DNA from: Entoloma clypeatum
Lineage: Eukaryota; Basidiomycota; Agaricomycetes; Agaricales; Entolomataceae
Assembly (NCBI GenBank): GCA_963565915.1
Contig: OY751491.1
Location: 4,526,001-4,590,000 of the forward strand
Reading direction: 5' to 3'
Length of the DNA stretch: 64,000 nt
Shown here in pieces: positions 1-9,520 of this stretch (positions within the stretch are counted from its first letter, which is position 1; each line of letters opens with the position of its first letter). A program made the position numbers and the translations under genes. Below the pieces are notes generated by a model, which was given only the letters and a program-made list of their open reading frames with translations, did not search any database and had not been told where the DNA came from.

Positions 1-3000
1 TTTGTGCCGAGAAAAGCAGAGTCGTCGACATAGATGACGGCGATTACAATTTCCCCGCTGGTACTTTTGTGGATGAACACTCCCGCATCGGAGTGAAGCC
101 GGACAAAGCCGAGCTTTTTCATGGAGGAATCAAGTTCCCTCCACCAGGCTAATGCGGCCTGCTTAAGTCCATATAGAGCTTTGAATAGTTGGTACACGAG
201 GTGTTCTTTCCCTTTTACTATATAGCCCTCAGGCTGTCGCATGTAAATGACTTCACGGAGCGTTCCATAGAGGAAGGCTGATGAGACGTCCAAAAGTGTC
301 ATGAACCACCCTTCAAGGGCTGTCAATGCCAGTATTAGTCGGACGGTTTCATATCTTACGACTGGTGAGAAGATCTGATCAAAGTCGATCCCTTCTACCT
401 GTGAGAAGCCTTTTGCGACGAGGCGCGCTTTCAGACGCCCATCGGATTTTTCATTGTAAACCCATTTGTTCCTTAGAGCTTTCTTCCCTTCAGGCAGGGG
501 TACTAGCTCCGTGATCACCCCGCGGCGTTTGAGCATATCTAGCTCTTTTCGTTCAGCCGCATACCAGTCTTCTTTATTTGGAAGAGGGTATATGTCTTTG
601 TGAGACATTTCAACGATGCCAACTTGGACTGATATTGCCTCCATCAGAAGGTCATTCATCCATGCCGTTTGACCGCCCAATCTCCGTCTTCTGTCTAATT
701 TTTCAAGATCAGATGCTGGAGTGTCTTCCCCATAGATGCTTCCTGGCATTTTCCGAACTCGTCGTTCCCTGATTGGTCGATCTGGTACTTGCTTGGGTTC
801 TGGAGTGGGTACTCGCGGTTCGTCATCAGGCTCACTGGCAGGTAGTTCGTTGTCTGATTCAGGTTGATTCTGTTCAATGGGAACTGAGTCCTGAGGTGTT
901 TCATTGTGACTATCGTCGTCGTTGCTGCCAGGGATGAGATCCTCAAACTCATCAGCCGGCTCTGGGTTTTCCATTTCTGGATGGTTTTCTGGCAAAGGGT
1001 CGATGTGACATCTAGGGTACTTGCTTTCATCAAAGATAGCTTTCCCACCCATGAAAATCGTGTTAGTCTCAGGATCCATGAAGCGGTATCCTTTGACCCC
1101 TGGTTTTGATCCGAGATAAATCATTAATCGAGATCTTGACTCCAGGGAGTTTCTGCGTTTTTCTTTTGGGATATATACGTATGCTTGGCATCCGAAGACT
1201 CTGACGCTGGACATGTCGGGGATCTCATTGGTCACCCTGAAATAAGGGGTTTTCCATTCAAGACGCCGCATGGGGGTTCTGTTGTATAGAAATGCTGCAT
1301 GTTCCAAACAGAATTCCCACCACATCGGCGGTAGACATGCGTCGAAACGCAATGCCTGAGATTTTTCCCACAGAGTTCGATTTATCCGTTCTGCTCTACC
1401 ATTCTGCTGATGCTGATATGGGAGTGTGACGTCGATCAGAATTCCATGATCGGCAAGTACATCCTTGTATTCGTCAAATTCTCCACCTCCATCAACCCGC
1501 CATTTTTTAGGGGTGGCGGCGAATTGATTCTGGATCATCGCAAGGAATTGTTTCAGCGCCGTGATGGCACCTGACTTTTTCCTGAGCAAGACGACCCAGA
1601 CATGGGAAGAAAAATCATCCAAAAAGGTAAGGAAATATTTGTACTTGTGGTACGATGCCGTGGATATCTGTTTCAGGTCCGAATGGATCAAATCAAAGGG
1701 TTTGACAGCCCTTGTCATCGAGTTAGGGTAAGACTGATTCGGCATTTTCCCTTTTAGACACCCCGTGCAGCTTTCCTGTGATTTCTCACGTACTAACGTT
1801 CTGGGTACTCCTTTGGTACTGGTGGGAATCTTATTGAGCGCCTGGTCATTCGGGTGGCCAAGGCGTTTGTGCCAGGTTTCAACAGTGATTTCGCTAGAGA
1901 TCGCGTGGATTTGGTCATAGCGTATTTCAGTGTCTAACCAGTAAATGGTTTGTCCGAGAATGTGAGGCGAGAACTGTATTTTGTTCTGTCCTTTGGAGAT
2001 GTTAATTTCTCCACGCATTCCGTCTACTTTGTACCCGTGATTAAGGAAGACGCCTAGGGACAATAGGCGTGTGTCCATGTCCGGAATGTAGAATACAGGT
2101 CGGAGAAGATGGGTTTTTATTTCCCCATTTAGGGTATGCCGTACTGGAACGGCCCCAACTCCAAGAATTTCCAGTTTCTTTCCCTTTGCAGCTGTTTGGA
2201 CGAATCGCTTAGCCTTGAGAGGCCTGTAGTACGCGAAGTCTTTAAACTCATGGGTAAAGTGTAATGATGCGCCGGAATCTAAGATCCACTGAGCGCGTTC
2301 TCTCTCTTTGCAGTGTGTGCAGGACACAAAATGTTTGGTATATTTTTTGTACAGATCATCGCTAAAGAGATCTATACTATCTGCATCGGTACTGGCTAAT
2401 ATATATTCAAACGTCTGTGCGTGATTATTAGCATTTCCCATTTGGTCAAGTTTGAGAGAAGAATGTGACGAACCGTCAAGTTCGATCAGCCCGTCTTCGA
2501 ATTGTTCCGGCCCCATCCGCTCGCTTTGATGGTCTATGTCCATCATCTTCAGCGATTCTTCTATCGACGGGGCTACGCGACGCTGTTTAGCCGGCCTTTC
2601 GTCAATGTCAGGGATGATGGTATCTAGGATACGAAGATTCGATCCTGAGGGGCGAGCACCAATGCCGCGCGTGAGTTTGCGGACATGGTCGTTCTTTTTC
2701 CACACGGATGGTTTTCCAGAAGGAAGCCCGGTGTACTGTGATGGAGGGGGGTTCATGCGTTGCAGGAGCGACTGCATTTTTCCGGAATCGGGCTGTGCGG
2801 TACTTGTCATTTTCCCGCGGCCAGTGATGGTGGTGAAGGATGGTGCCGGAAGAGGAGGGAAGTGAATGGCAGGAGCAACGAACTCAACTGTTTCTTCCAC
2901 ATGATCGGACGCGTTGTCCGCAGTGTTGGCGTTTTTCTTCTGATTGCGCCATCGTCCTTTTCCCTTCTTCTTTTCAGAAGCAGTACTATGGTCGGTCGAG

Positions 3001-3794
3001 TTAGGCTGCTCGTCAGCATCGTTCTGCGAGGTACTCGGCTTCTGTTGCCTTTCCCATTTGGGGTCCTGCCCCTTTCGCTTTGTCCCGGAAATTTTCCGGG
3101 CCTGCTCGTTGGATGTACGAGTGGACCCAATCGAATACTTGCGCCGGTACTCTGATATGATGCTTTCGGCGACGGCCTTGTAGGTGAAATCGTCGGCGTC
3201 ATAGACCTGGAAGAGGGCGGTGGAGAGTGACGACCAGGCGTCGGGAATTGCATTTGCCAGGATCATTGCCTGCATCAGATCGGGGACGTCAAAGTTCGAA
3301 TCGGCGAGCCGAGCGAAAAGAGACCCCAGGCGTTCGATTTCGGGGACGGGGTCGCGTCCAGAGAGCTTGTAGGTGGCGGCGGCCTTGAAGTCGCCGAAGA
3401 TGACAGCCGGGGATACCTTGGAGTAGGCATCCTTTAATGACTTCCAGGCGTCTTTCGAGGAAGTGGCGTCCTTGATGTGGCGTCTGATCGCCTCGGAGAC
3501 CTTCAGGCGTATCGCCCCAAGAGCTATGTCATCGTCCCTGATCCAGGCTTTTTCTTCCTTGCGGAAGCCGGGCTGGTCGACCGTGGTAGCCAGCACAGGG
3601 GGAGCAGCAGCAGTGGCCCCAGGGGTGGAGACTGTGGTGGTGAAGTCGGCGATGACAGGGTGGGGGATGTCGCCAGAAACAAGGCGCCAGACTCCTTGAT
3701 GGAGGAGGTAAGACTTCATTTTTTCGGCCCAGCTCCTGTAGTCGATGCCATCAAAGGCAGTGATTGTGTCGAGGGCAGAACGAGAGGTAGACAT
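1..3794 (-). CDS. Copia gag-protease-integrase-RT polyprotein (partial, open frame)
   Basis: Starts at ATG 3794, the same start as the sister copy (MSTSRSALD), and stays open for 1264 codons to the edge. Order seen: a gag-like domain in the first 240 residues or so; an aspartic protease with the motif LDSGASLHF near residue 510; GAG-pre-integrase with WHKRLGHP; an integrase core (HSDLKQ, then VDGGGEF, then NGRAERINR, giving D,D,E); an acidic linker; and an RT domain ending at YVDDSAFLG by the edge. Unlike the copy at 48847 it keeps the full 74-residue or so integrase-RT linker in frame. Family knowledge: Copia order PR-INT-RT-RH. An in-frame stop would have produced a shorter closed frame here, and none exists. 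Confidence 0.9.
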   Translation of the reverse strand, partial: MSTSRSALDTITAFDGIDYRSWAEKMKSYLLHQGVWRLVSGDIPHPVIADFTTTVSTPGATAAAPPVLATTVDQPGFRKEEKAWIRDDDIALGAIRLKVSEAIRRHIKDATSSKDAWKSLKDAYSKVSPAVIFGDFKAAATYKLSGRDPVPEIERLGSLFARLADSNFDVPDLMQAMILANAIPDAWSSLSTALFQVYDADDFTYKAVAESIISEYRRKYSIGSTRTSNEQARKISGTKRKGQDPKWERQQKPSTSQNDADEQPNSTDHSTASEKKKGKGRWRNQKKNANTADNASDHVEETVEFVAPAIHFPPLPAPSFTTITGRGKMTSTAQPDSGKMQSLLQRMNPPPSQYTGLPSGKPSVWKKNDHVRKLTRGIGARPSGSNLRILDTIIPDIDERPAKQRRVAPSIEESLKMMDIDHQSERMGPEQFEDGLIELDGSSHSSLKLDQMGNANNHAQTFEYILASTDADSIDLFSDDLYKKYTKHFVSCTHCKERERAQWILDSGASLHFTHEFKDFAYYRPLKAKRFVQTAAKGKKLEILGVGAVPVRHTLNGEIKTHLLRPVFYIPDMDTRLLSLGVFLNHGYKVDGMRGEINISKGQNKIQFSPHILGQTIYWLDTEIRYDQIHAISSEITVETWHKRLGHPNDQALNKIPTSTKGVPRTLVREKSQESCTGCLKGKMPNQSYPNSMTRAVKPFDLIHSDLKQISTASYHKYKYFLTFLDDFSSHVWVVLLRKKSGAITALKQFLAMIQNQFAATPKKWRVDGGGEFDEYKDVLADHGILIDVTLPYQHQQNGRAERINRTLWEKSQALRFDACLPPMWWEFCLEHAAFLYNRTPMRRLEWKTPYFRVTNEIPDMSSVRVFGCQAYVYIPKEKRRNSLESRSRLMIYLGSKPGVKGYRFMDPETNTIFMGGKAIFDESKYPRCHIDPLPENHPEMENPEPADEFEDLIPGSNDDDSHNETPQDSVPIEQNQPESDNELPASEPDDEPRVPTPEPKQVPDRPIRERRVRKMPGSIYGEDTPASDLEKLDRRRRLGGQTAWMNDLLMEAISVQVGIVEMSHKDIYPLPNKEDWYAAERKELDMLKRRGVITELVPLPEGKKALRNKWVYNEKSDGRLKARLVAKGFSQVEGIDFDQIFSPVVRYETVRLILALTALEGWFMTLLDVSSAFLYGTLREVIYMRQPEGYIVKGKEHLVYQLFKALYGLKQAALAWWRELDSSMKKLGFVRLHSDAGVFIHKSTSGEIVIAVIYVDDSAFLGT

Positions 3795-4141
3795 TTTAGA
3801 TGAATCTAAAAGAGGGTTTCCAATCAGTGATGTGTTATGAATATGATTTAAGAAAACAATTAAATGATTCCTTATGACATATTCCCTTTAGGAATAGCGG
3901 TCACAGGAAAGCCCTTTATATGTCAGAAACGTACAAGGTGCAATCAACGTTTCCACATGGAGTGTACTAGGTCAATCCCCTTAGGGACGCCTCATGACAG
4001 GTACTTGTCGTAATGACGTTCCCAGGTTCATATGTGAAGAAGTAAGACTCAGAACCTAGATCTTTCGATCGGTTCTTTGCCAACCAGGGTAGAGTGGGCA
4101 GGTACTCACTGTTGCCAGCGTTTCCCAAGTCCCTCTGCTAT

Positions 4142-4156
4142 CCGGGGCCCATAACC
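4142..4156 (-). promoter_or_regulatory. Primer binding site, half-tRNA-iMet type (Copia-A1)
   Basis: Directly follows the LTR on the minus strand and reads GGTTATGGGCCCCGG. Its complement holds CCCATAACC, the anticodon loop of initiator tRNA-Met (CAU flanked by CC and AA), not a tRNA 3' end in CCA. This is the arrangement known from Drosophila copia and yeast Ty5, primed by the cut 5' half of the tRNA. Confidence 0.85.
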
Positions 4157-4466
4157 TGTTGAAGTTCCACCTGGGCGCTAGCCGCAAGTGTACTGAAGCA
4201 ACCGGCTACAGTGGAAGTACTCTACGATACCGTTCTGACCACTTACATAGATTGGAGAGGGTGAGGCTGGTGAGAGCGGTTGAGGCTGGTAAGAGCGATG
4301 GAGGCGGTTAAGAGTCAAGAGACAACTTATTGATATTGACAGTTTCCTGGTCTTATATACCGTACTACTGTTTGTACCAACCAAACAAGTATGTAATGAA
4401 GATATGTAAAGGTCACGTGATGTAATCTAATCTAATCTAATCTACGTGATGGGAAAAGTTTCAACA
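4157..4466 (-). repeat. 5' LTR of Copia-A1
   Basis: 310 bases with TGTTGAA...TTCAACA ends. It holds a short GATTA/ATTAG tandem run near its outer end and a TATATAAG-like TATA region. It aligns with the two 311-base LTRs at 48174 and 53506 but differs at a number of bases, so it belongs to an older or separate insertion. Confidence 0.93.
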
Positions 4467-4471
4467 TTTGC

Positions 4472-5110
4472 TGGGGCTCATGTTCTTACAGTGTTTTCTC
4501 CAATGGAACATTAATTACATAACTTGCATGTGATCGCCAATTCCATACAAGGCTCAGCAGTATTTTATATTTAGTGTTCTTTGTCTATGTTATCTTTGTG
4601 TACGTGGCGACAACATGGAAAAAACATGAAGAGTTTTACCACTATGTATTCACTAAGAACATGTGCAACCAAACCTTGCACAAACAAAGAATGAGTAAAC
4701 GGCTCCCAATCAGGATGTAATCATGATGTGTTACTTAGGAATCTCATGTGAAAATAATGATCTCAATCTGTATTTACAGAAGATTTGTTTTGTGAGAACA
4801 TTCAGGGCCCATCTTGTGCTTATATAGGATGTATCTTATTGATATTCACATTATTTATGAAGGTGACAAATACTATATCAGCTCATCATTTGTTTGTAAT
4901 GTTTTCACAAGGAATATTGGTCCGCCGCCCCCCTTTGCAATGAGGGGCACACATGCTGAAAAGACCATAATATATTTATAGATTTTATTTATAACCTGTC
5001 TACTTGTGATTGAGGGAGGGAGCACGTGCACACACCTTTTGTCAAATGTGGGTGGTTTTGCCTATTTGGAAAGTGGAAAAGTCATGATGTAGAGTTAGTG
5101 TGAGGTAGAA
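4472..5110. other. AT-rich stretch without a recognisable gene
   Basis: No credible coding frame. The part around 4935-4985 (AATGAGGGGCACACATGC, then a T-rich run) closely resembles 59117-59170 in the arm of the foldback element, so a decayed relative of that element is probably present. Confidence 0.4.
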
Positions 5111-5114
5111 AATA

Positions 5115-5190
5115 TAATGGCTTTGTGGGTCAGTTGGTTAGATGGTCAAAATTATGTACTATAGAGGTCATGAGTTCAATTCTTACAAGT
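5115..5190 (+). repeat. tRNA-like segment, possible SINE head
   Basis: TGGGTCAGTTGGTTAGATGG resembles a D-arm/box A. About 45 bases on, GTCATGAGTTCAATTCTTAC resembles a T-arm/box B (GTTCAAT for GTTCGAAT). The acceptor ends do not pair, so it is not a working tRNA. A pol III head of a short interspersed element is the simplest reading; no second copy or tail was found in the window. Confidence 0.3.
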
Positions 5191-6121
5191 GGCACAAATT
5201 TTGCATGTTGCTGTTTCGTGATACTGATTGCTATTTCTCAGATTGTTCTGTGGAAAAGACCGGTTTAAACCCATTCTAGCCAGTCTTTGGCTGGTCCGTA
5301 AAATTCTAAGTTTGAAGAGAACTGAGGACTGGTGTGGAGGTGTGAACCAACTATGGACGGAGCAGGGACGGTAAGCTTGAACTCTCTGGAAGCAGCAAGG
5401 CGAGTCGTAAACTGCAAAGGACACGGAACACAAAGATAGTGGGTCAATTTGGTTGACTCAAGTGGGGTCTGCCCAAGTGAGTGAGAGAGGAAACATTTGT
5501 GAAGCAAAGTTTTCGGAGTCGAAGCCAAAAAGTGGGAGTCAGAAAGGCCAAGATGCATTTTGGTGATGCAAGTACAAACAATTTGTACCTACTAACATGT
5601 ACAAAGAGAATTTGCCGTCAAGTTTCAAGGGTCGAGATAATTGGTAATGAAACGTCTGTATATAGATGACAGGCAGGGTTGGTCGGGATGCCAAGATATT
5701 TGTAACGAGAACAATGAATAAATAGGTTGTTCGCCTTCAGCTTTTCGGTCTGGTTGTGTTGAGATCACCAGGCGCCGCGGGACTCATTGACCGTTGAATT
5801 ACTAGGAATGACTTGGGTGCAGGGCTTTCAACTTGAGGAGAGCTATACTGCTCCCCCGGACGGTGCTTGTTTGACATCTATCCTCGAGGTTCACAACACT
5901 AACCCTACCGTCTAGCAATCTTGATCCTTGTCACCCGTAAATGCATGTGTCTCTGTAGCGACATTGTGCGAATTGCTTTTATCGGCATGACGGGATGTTG
6001 ATGATCATCCAAAAGATGAGGTAAGTGTTTTTCTGTAAGGATAGATTAAAAAGGAAGCAGTTTGGAGCCATAAAGAAAAGAAGCTTCATTGTAAGTAAGA
6101 GAGTCCGCAGGGACCGCAATG
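5191..6121. other. No gene recognised
   Basis: Only short frames without family features on either strand. Nothing that I can assign. Confidence 0.4.
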
Positions 6122-6125
6122 ATGA

Positions 6126-6293
6126 TGGAGAGGTGGGAGCGGTCAGGCAGGCTCGGAGCAGGCTCAGAGCAGGGCTCGATGAGGGCAGGGCAAGTCGCAG
6201 TATGATAGCAAGTCCTATGTCTACAACAGCTGGAACATGCTATATAGTCTACGTCACGTGATCATGTGGAGTCGGGCCGGAGGCCCTACTCCA
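6126..6293 (-). repeat. Solo LTR of element family E
   Basis: 168 bases with TGGAG...CTCCA ends. It is the reverse complement of the 157-base LTRs of the element at 40014 with small differences. It is flanked on both sides by ATGA (6122-6125 and 6294-6297), a 4-base target duplication. Left by LTR-LTR recombination. It proves that the family has moved more than once and fixes its exact ends. Confidence 0.88.
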
Positions 6294-6519
6294 ATGACAT
6301 TGACAAGAGTTGAAGCAGACGCGCATGCGCGACAACAATCACCTGATGTGAATAGAAGGAAAGAGTGAATGAGCATCCATAGGGTGCATAGCACTCCTAC
6401 ACCGGTTGTGATCTGAAACCTTAAAGACCAAGACCGGTGGTCCGGTCTTTCATCAGTCTGGTTTGGTTCAGTCTCAGTCTAAATTCACTTTTGAAGGACT
6501 GGACTTCAAAACACTACTC

Positions 6520-7200
6520 CCCACGTCCCCTCGCACCATTTGGCCATCTTAGACATGTCCCACCCCATGCGTCCCTTGGCAGGTGTGGCCACGGTCACTT
6601 GCGCCCTTGCATGTTCCACCGTTCTCATGCATGCCCCGCCGTTCTTCTGCTGTGGCCATTGCAGCAGGTGAGCATCCTGCTGTGCCACACACCACCTATA
6701 CTAACAGAACAAGATGGCGGTAAGTGACAGTGGGGGGCAGCGCTACTGCAATGGCCACAGCAGAAGAACGGCGGGGCAAAGCACAGGGCATGCACAAGAA
6801 CGGTGGGGCATGCATGAGAATGGCAGGGCATGCAAGAGTGCGAGCAACCCTGGGGCGGGACATGCCTAAGATGGCTGAATGGCGAGGGGATGTGGCAAGG
6901 GATGTGAAGGGTTGGGGACAGCACCCTGCTGTGCCACGCCATCACACTAACGGAGAACACGACGGTGGTAGGGGTGGTGTGGAGGAGTACTGAGATGGCC
7001 ACAGCAGAAGAATGGCTGGGCGAAGGGCTGGACATGCGAATAGGGCCCAAACAAACGTGCCAATACACTGCCAAGGGACGCTTGGGGCGGGGGGACATGT
7101 GAATAGGCCTCGAGAGATCGTGGCAAGGGATGCGCAGCAATGCATCATTGAGGGACGCGTGGGGCAGGGGGACTTGTCTTGAGTTTGGCATGACATCCAG
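6520..7200. repeat. Imperfect inverted repeats, GC-rich
   Basis: CCCCGCCGTTCTTCTGCTGT (from about 6637) recurs inverted in 6747-6777 and, less well, near 6995-7020, together with inverted copies of the CATGCCC-rich flanks. Long frames on both strands here are products of this symmetry. Probably a remnant of a terminal-inverted-repeat element with internal subrepeats; no exact ends found. Confidence 0.6.
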
Positions 7201-7676
7201 CACCCCTTTTCAGTTTTGTAGCCTTGTAGAATTTACTTTTTTCAAATGGAATTGATTTTTGATACTACCACTTTCGGTGTTACAAGTGAATCCAATGAAT
7301 GAGCCAATATTATGGCAATTCATACAAGCACTGAAGAAACACAGTCTGTAGCAATACATAGTCATGAAAGGTTGCTCTGTAGCACTACAGAGTGATGGCA
7401 GGTTGCTACAGAGCGCTCTCAAATCATAGCCCTGTGCTACAGTGCTATGAAGCTCCAGAGTGCTCTGGAAACTCCCCAGCATCACCAGGTTTTGCTGATT
7501 CCGAGTTCAAGTTTACAAGAACTCGGTTTTTCCAGGTGACCTCAGCAAACTTTTTTCGTACCCCCCCTCCCATCATGCAGATTTTTGATGGATTGATAAA
7601 ATTGTTTGCTGTTATTTGTTTGACACATTGATAGGCTAGATATGTAAGTAACCACCTCCCCTCTTCCAACCATCCA
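7201..7676. other. No gene recognised
   Basis: AT-rich spacer with a few short local repeats of TACAGAG/GCTCTG type (7380-7470). Nothing assignable. Confidence 0.35.
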
Positions 7677-8333
7677 ATGAATGCCCCTCGCCCCAATGAC
7701 TGCCCATCTCTCAGGCCCAACGGTCACTCCTCCTGCTCAATGGCTGCCCCTCATGTCCAACGACCGCCCCTCACCCCAAAACTGCCCCTTGTGTTCAACG
7801 ACCATCTGGGCCAACTGGCCACCCCTCATGCACAATGGTCTCTCCTCGCACCCAACCACCTTCCTTGGCACCCAACAGCCATTCTCGCATCCAATGACCA
7901 TCCCTCAGCCGCTCCTCCTGTCCAATGGCCCCCCACGTGTCCAACAACCGCCCATCAGACCCCATGGCCGATCCTCACCACGACAACTGCCCCTCGTGCC
8001 CAATGACCGTCCCTTGGGCCCAGCAGCCTTGCCTCGTGTTCAACGATATTCTCTCGGGCCAAATGGCTGCCTCTCGTCCCCAACGATTGCCCCCCGCCCC
8101 CAAGGACCATCCCTCAGGCCAAACAACTGTCCCTTGTGTCCAACAACTTCCCCTCATGCCTAACAACTGCTCCTCGCCCCCAACAACTGCTGCTCATGCC
8201 TAATGACTGCCCCTCGGCCCCAACGGCCACCCCTCGCATTCAATGACAATCCCTCGTGCCCAACGGCCACCCCTCGCCTCAATAACCGCCCCCAACGGCG
8301 ACCTCTCATGTCTAACAGCCGCCCCTCATGTTC
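7677..8333 (+). repeat. Degenerate minisatellite, unit about 20-24 bases
   Basis: About 30 imperfect repeats of a unit like CCCCTCGTGCCCAACGACCG. It gives long Pro/Ser/Asn-rich frames in every phase, which I do not regard as genes. It ends abruptly where the truncated Gypsy-2 LTR begins at 8334. Confidence 0.85.
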
Positions 8334-8638
8334 ATGGCCTATTTAGCTCCTGCGCAGCACTTACTTATTTATAGCCATAGGATAACATATATAAGACCTG
8401 TAACCTTAGAGTAGAGGTCCTCAGCTTGACCTAGGCAATTAACGCTTACTTGTCTTATCTGGAATGCTCTCAAACTAGGTGCCTTGTGAGGACTTAGCTC
8501 TGCTATATCGAACCGAGTTGTTCTCTTGAGGAACTCATTGATTGACCAAGTCGACCTATTGAGGGACTTGTTGTGGAACCAGTTCGAACCCACATGATCT
8601 GATCCTTGGACTTGTTGTTGTAGGCTATCGCCGTAACA
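8334..8638 (+). repeat. Truncated 5' LTR of Gypsy-2a
   Basis: 305 bases matching 12754-13062 of the 3' LTR; the first 247 bases or so (from TGTTACAC) are missing and replaced by the minisatellite. Keeps TATATAA (8388-8394) and, 33 bases on, TCAGCTTGACCT (8421-8432). Ends in CGTAACA. Confidence 0.9.
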
Positions 8639-8640
8639 AA

Positions 8641-8652
8641 AGGTCAAGCTGA
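8641..8652 (+). promoter_or_regulatory. Self-primer binding site of Gypsy-2a
   Basis: AGGTCAAGCTGA, 2 bases after the LTR, is the exact reverse complement of TCAGCTTGACCT at 8421-8432 in the LTR, 33 bases after the TATA box. No tRNA CCA complement is present. Read as a Tf1-like self-primer. Confidence 0.8.
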
Positions 8653-9520
8653 TCAACATCGTCAACCCACCGCAGTTTTAGACGCAAAGATTCCTCCCCG
8701 ACAATCAACCTTTGGAGTCTCGTCTGACTCAGAAGACGAACAGGAGTTTGTAGATGCACCCATCACACCACAACAACCGCCGACACCATACAGAAGAGTA
8801 ACCTCCTCTTTCGTACCAGTCAACCCCACATCACCCTCTTACCTCTCTCCGAGACGAGTTTCACCGCCGCCAGCTGTTGCTGTTGCTGCACCCAGACCAA
8901 AGACCCCAGACACCCCAGTGAAATCAGCACCTGTAGAAATGACTTCTCAGGCAAGAACCCCAGAAAAAGAAATCAAGATCAGCCCGCCGGCGATCTTCAA
9001 TAGAGACAGAAGAAAACTGTCAGAATTTTTGTTCGACATGAACTTATATTTGGAAATGAACGACGACATCTACAACTCGGACAAGAAGAAAATCCTCTTC
9101 ATGGTCTCATACATGAAAGGAGGAACAGCCGGGCCATGAAAAGAGTCTTGGTACAGAGACATCACCACCGCCGGAGTACCCACCTATCCGAAGTACATGG
9201 ACTTCATCGAGAAACTAAGGAAATCCTTTTCCCCGGTCGACAAGGAAGGAGACGCATTAACTATGATGAAGATGCAGAAGATGGAAGGCATGACAGCCGA
9301 TGAATTCATAGAGAAATTCAAACTATGGGTTGCAGAGAGTTTGATCACAGAGGAGCGATCCCTCAAAGATTATTTCATGGAGGCGTTGCCACACACGCTC
9401 CGAGACAAGATCCTGGGCCTGGACAAGATCCCAGGAACAGTTGACAAATGGTAACCATGGCGTCCAGATTGGACAACCAGTGGAGGAGAGCCGGGGCAGT
9501 CTCTCAAAGGCTTAGGCCCG
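8653..9520 (+). pseudogene. Gypsy-2 gag, broken
   Basis: Parallel to the better copy at 35895-37092, which gives the frame. The frame runs on from the primer site with no ATG at its head. A TGG codon in the GPWKESW motif has become TGA (9137-9139). After about residue 200 of the comparable protein the sequence jumps to the RNase H region near 9550, so the zinc knuckle, protease and most of RT are deleted. Not functional. Confidence 0.85.

Larger units (their letters stand above)
1..4466 (-). mobile_element. Copia-A1 LTR retrotransposon, 5' part (runs off left edge)
   Basis: Minus-strand Ty1/copia element. From its 5' end (high coordinate) it has a 310-base LTR, a primer site at once after it, a leader of about 360 bases and then one polyprotein frame to position 1. 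It is the same family as the element at 48174-53816: LTR, leader and protein align along their length. The RNase H end and the 3' LTR lie outside the window, so the target duplication cannot be tested; the bases outside the 5' LTR are TTTGC (4467-4471). Its frame has no stop, so this may be an autonomous copy. Confidence 0.93.

Noticed and set aside
1..3794. Copia-A1 as a pseudogene, because no long closed frame appears
   Set aside because: The main frame simply has no stop inside the window; domains and phase agree from ATG 3794 to position 3.
2536..3803. Plus-strand frames in Copia-A1
   Set aside because: Antisense shadows of gag; the sister element shows the same shadows at 49409-49929.
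5115..5190. Functional tRNA gene
   Set aside because: Acceptor strands do not pair and the T-loop has GTTCAAT; at best a SINE head.
6437..7203. Frames of up to 192 codons
   Set aside because: Inverted subrepeats produce them on both strands; no family motif.
7677..8333. CRISPR-like array
   Set aside because: Units are degenerate, contiguous and without unique spacers, in a eukaryotic setting.
7677..8335. Pro-rich frames of 63-160 codons on both strands
   Set aside because: All phases of the minisatellite are open; composition only, no start context or family.
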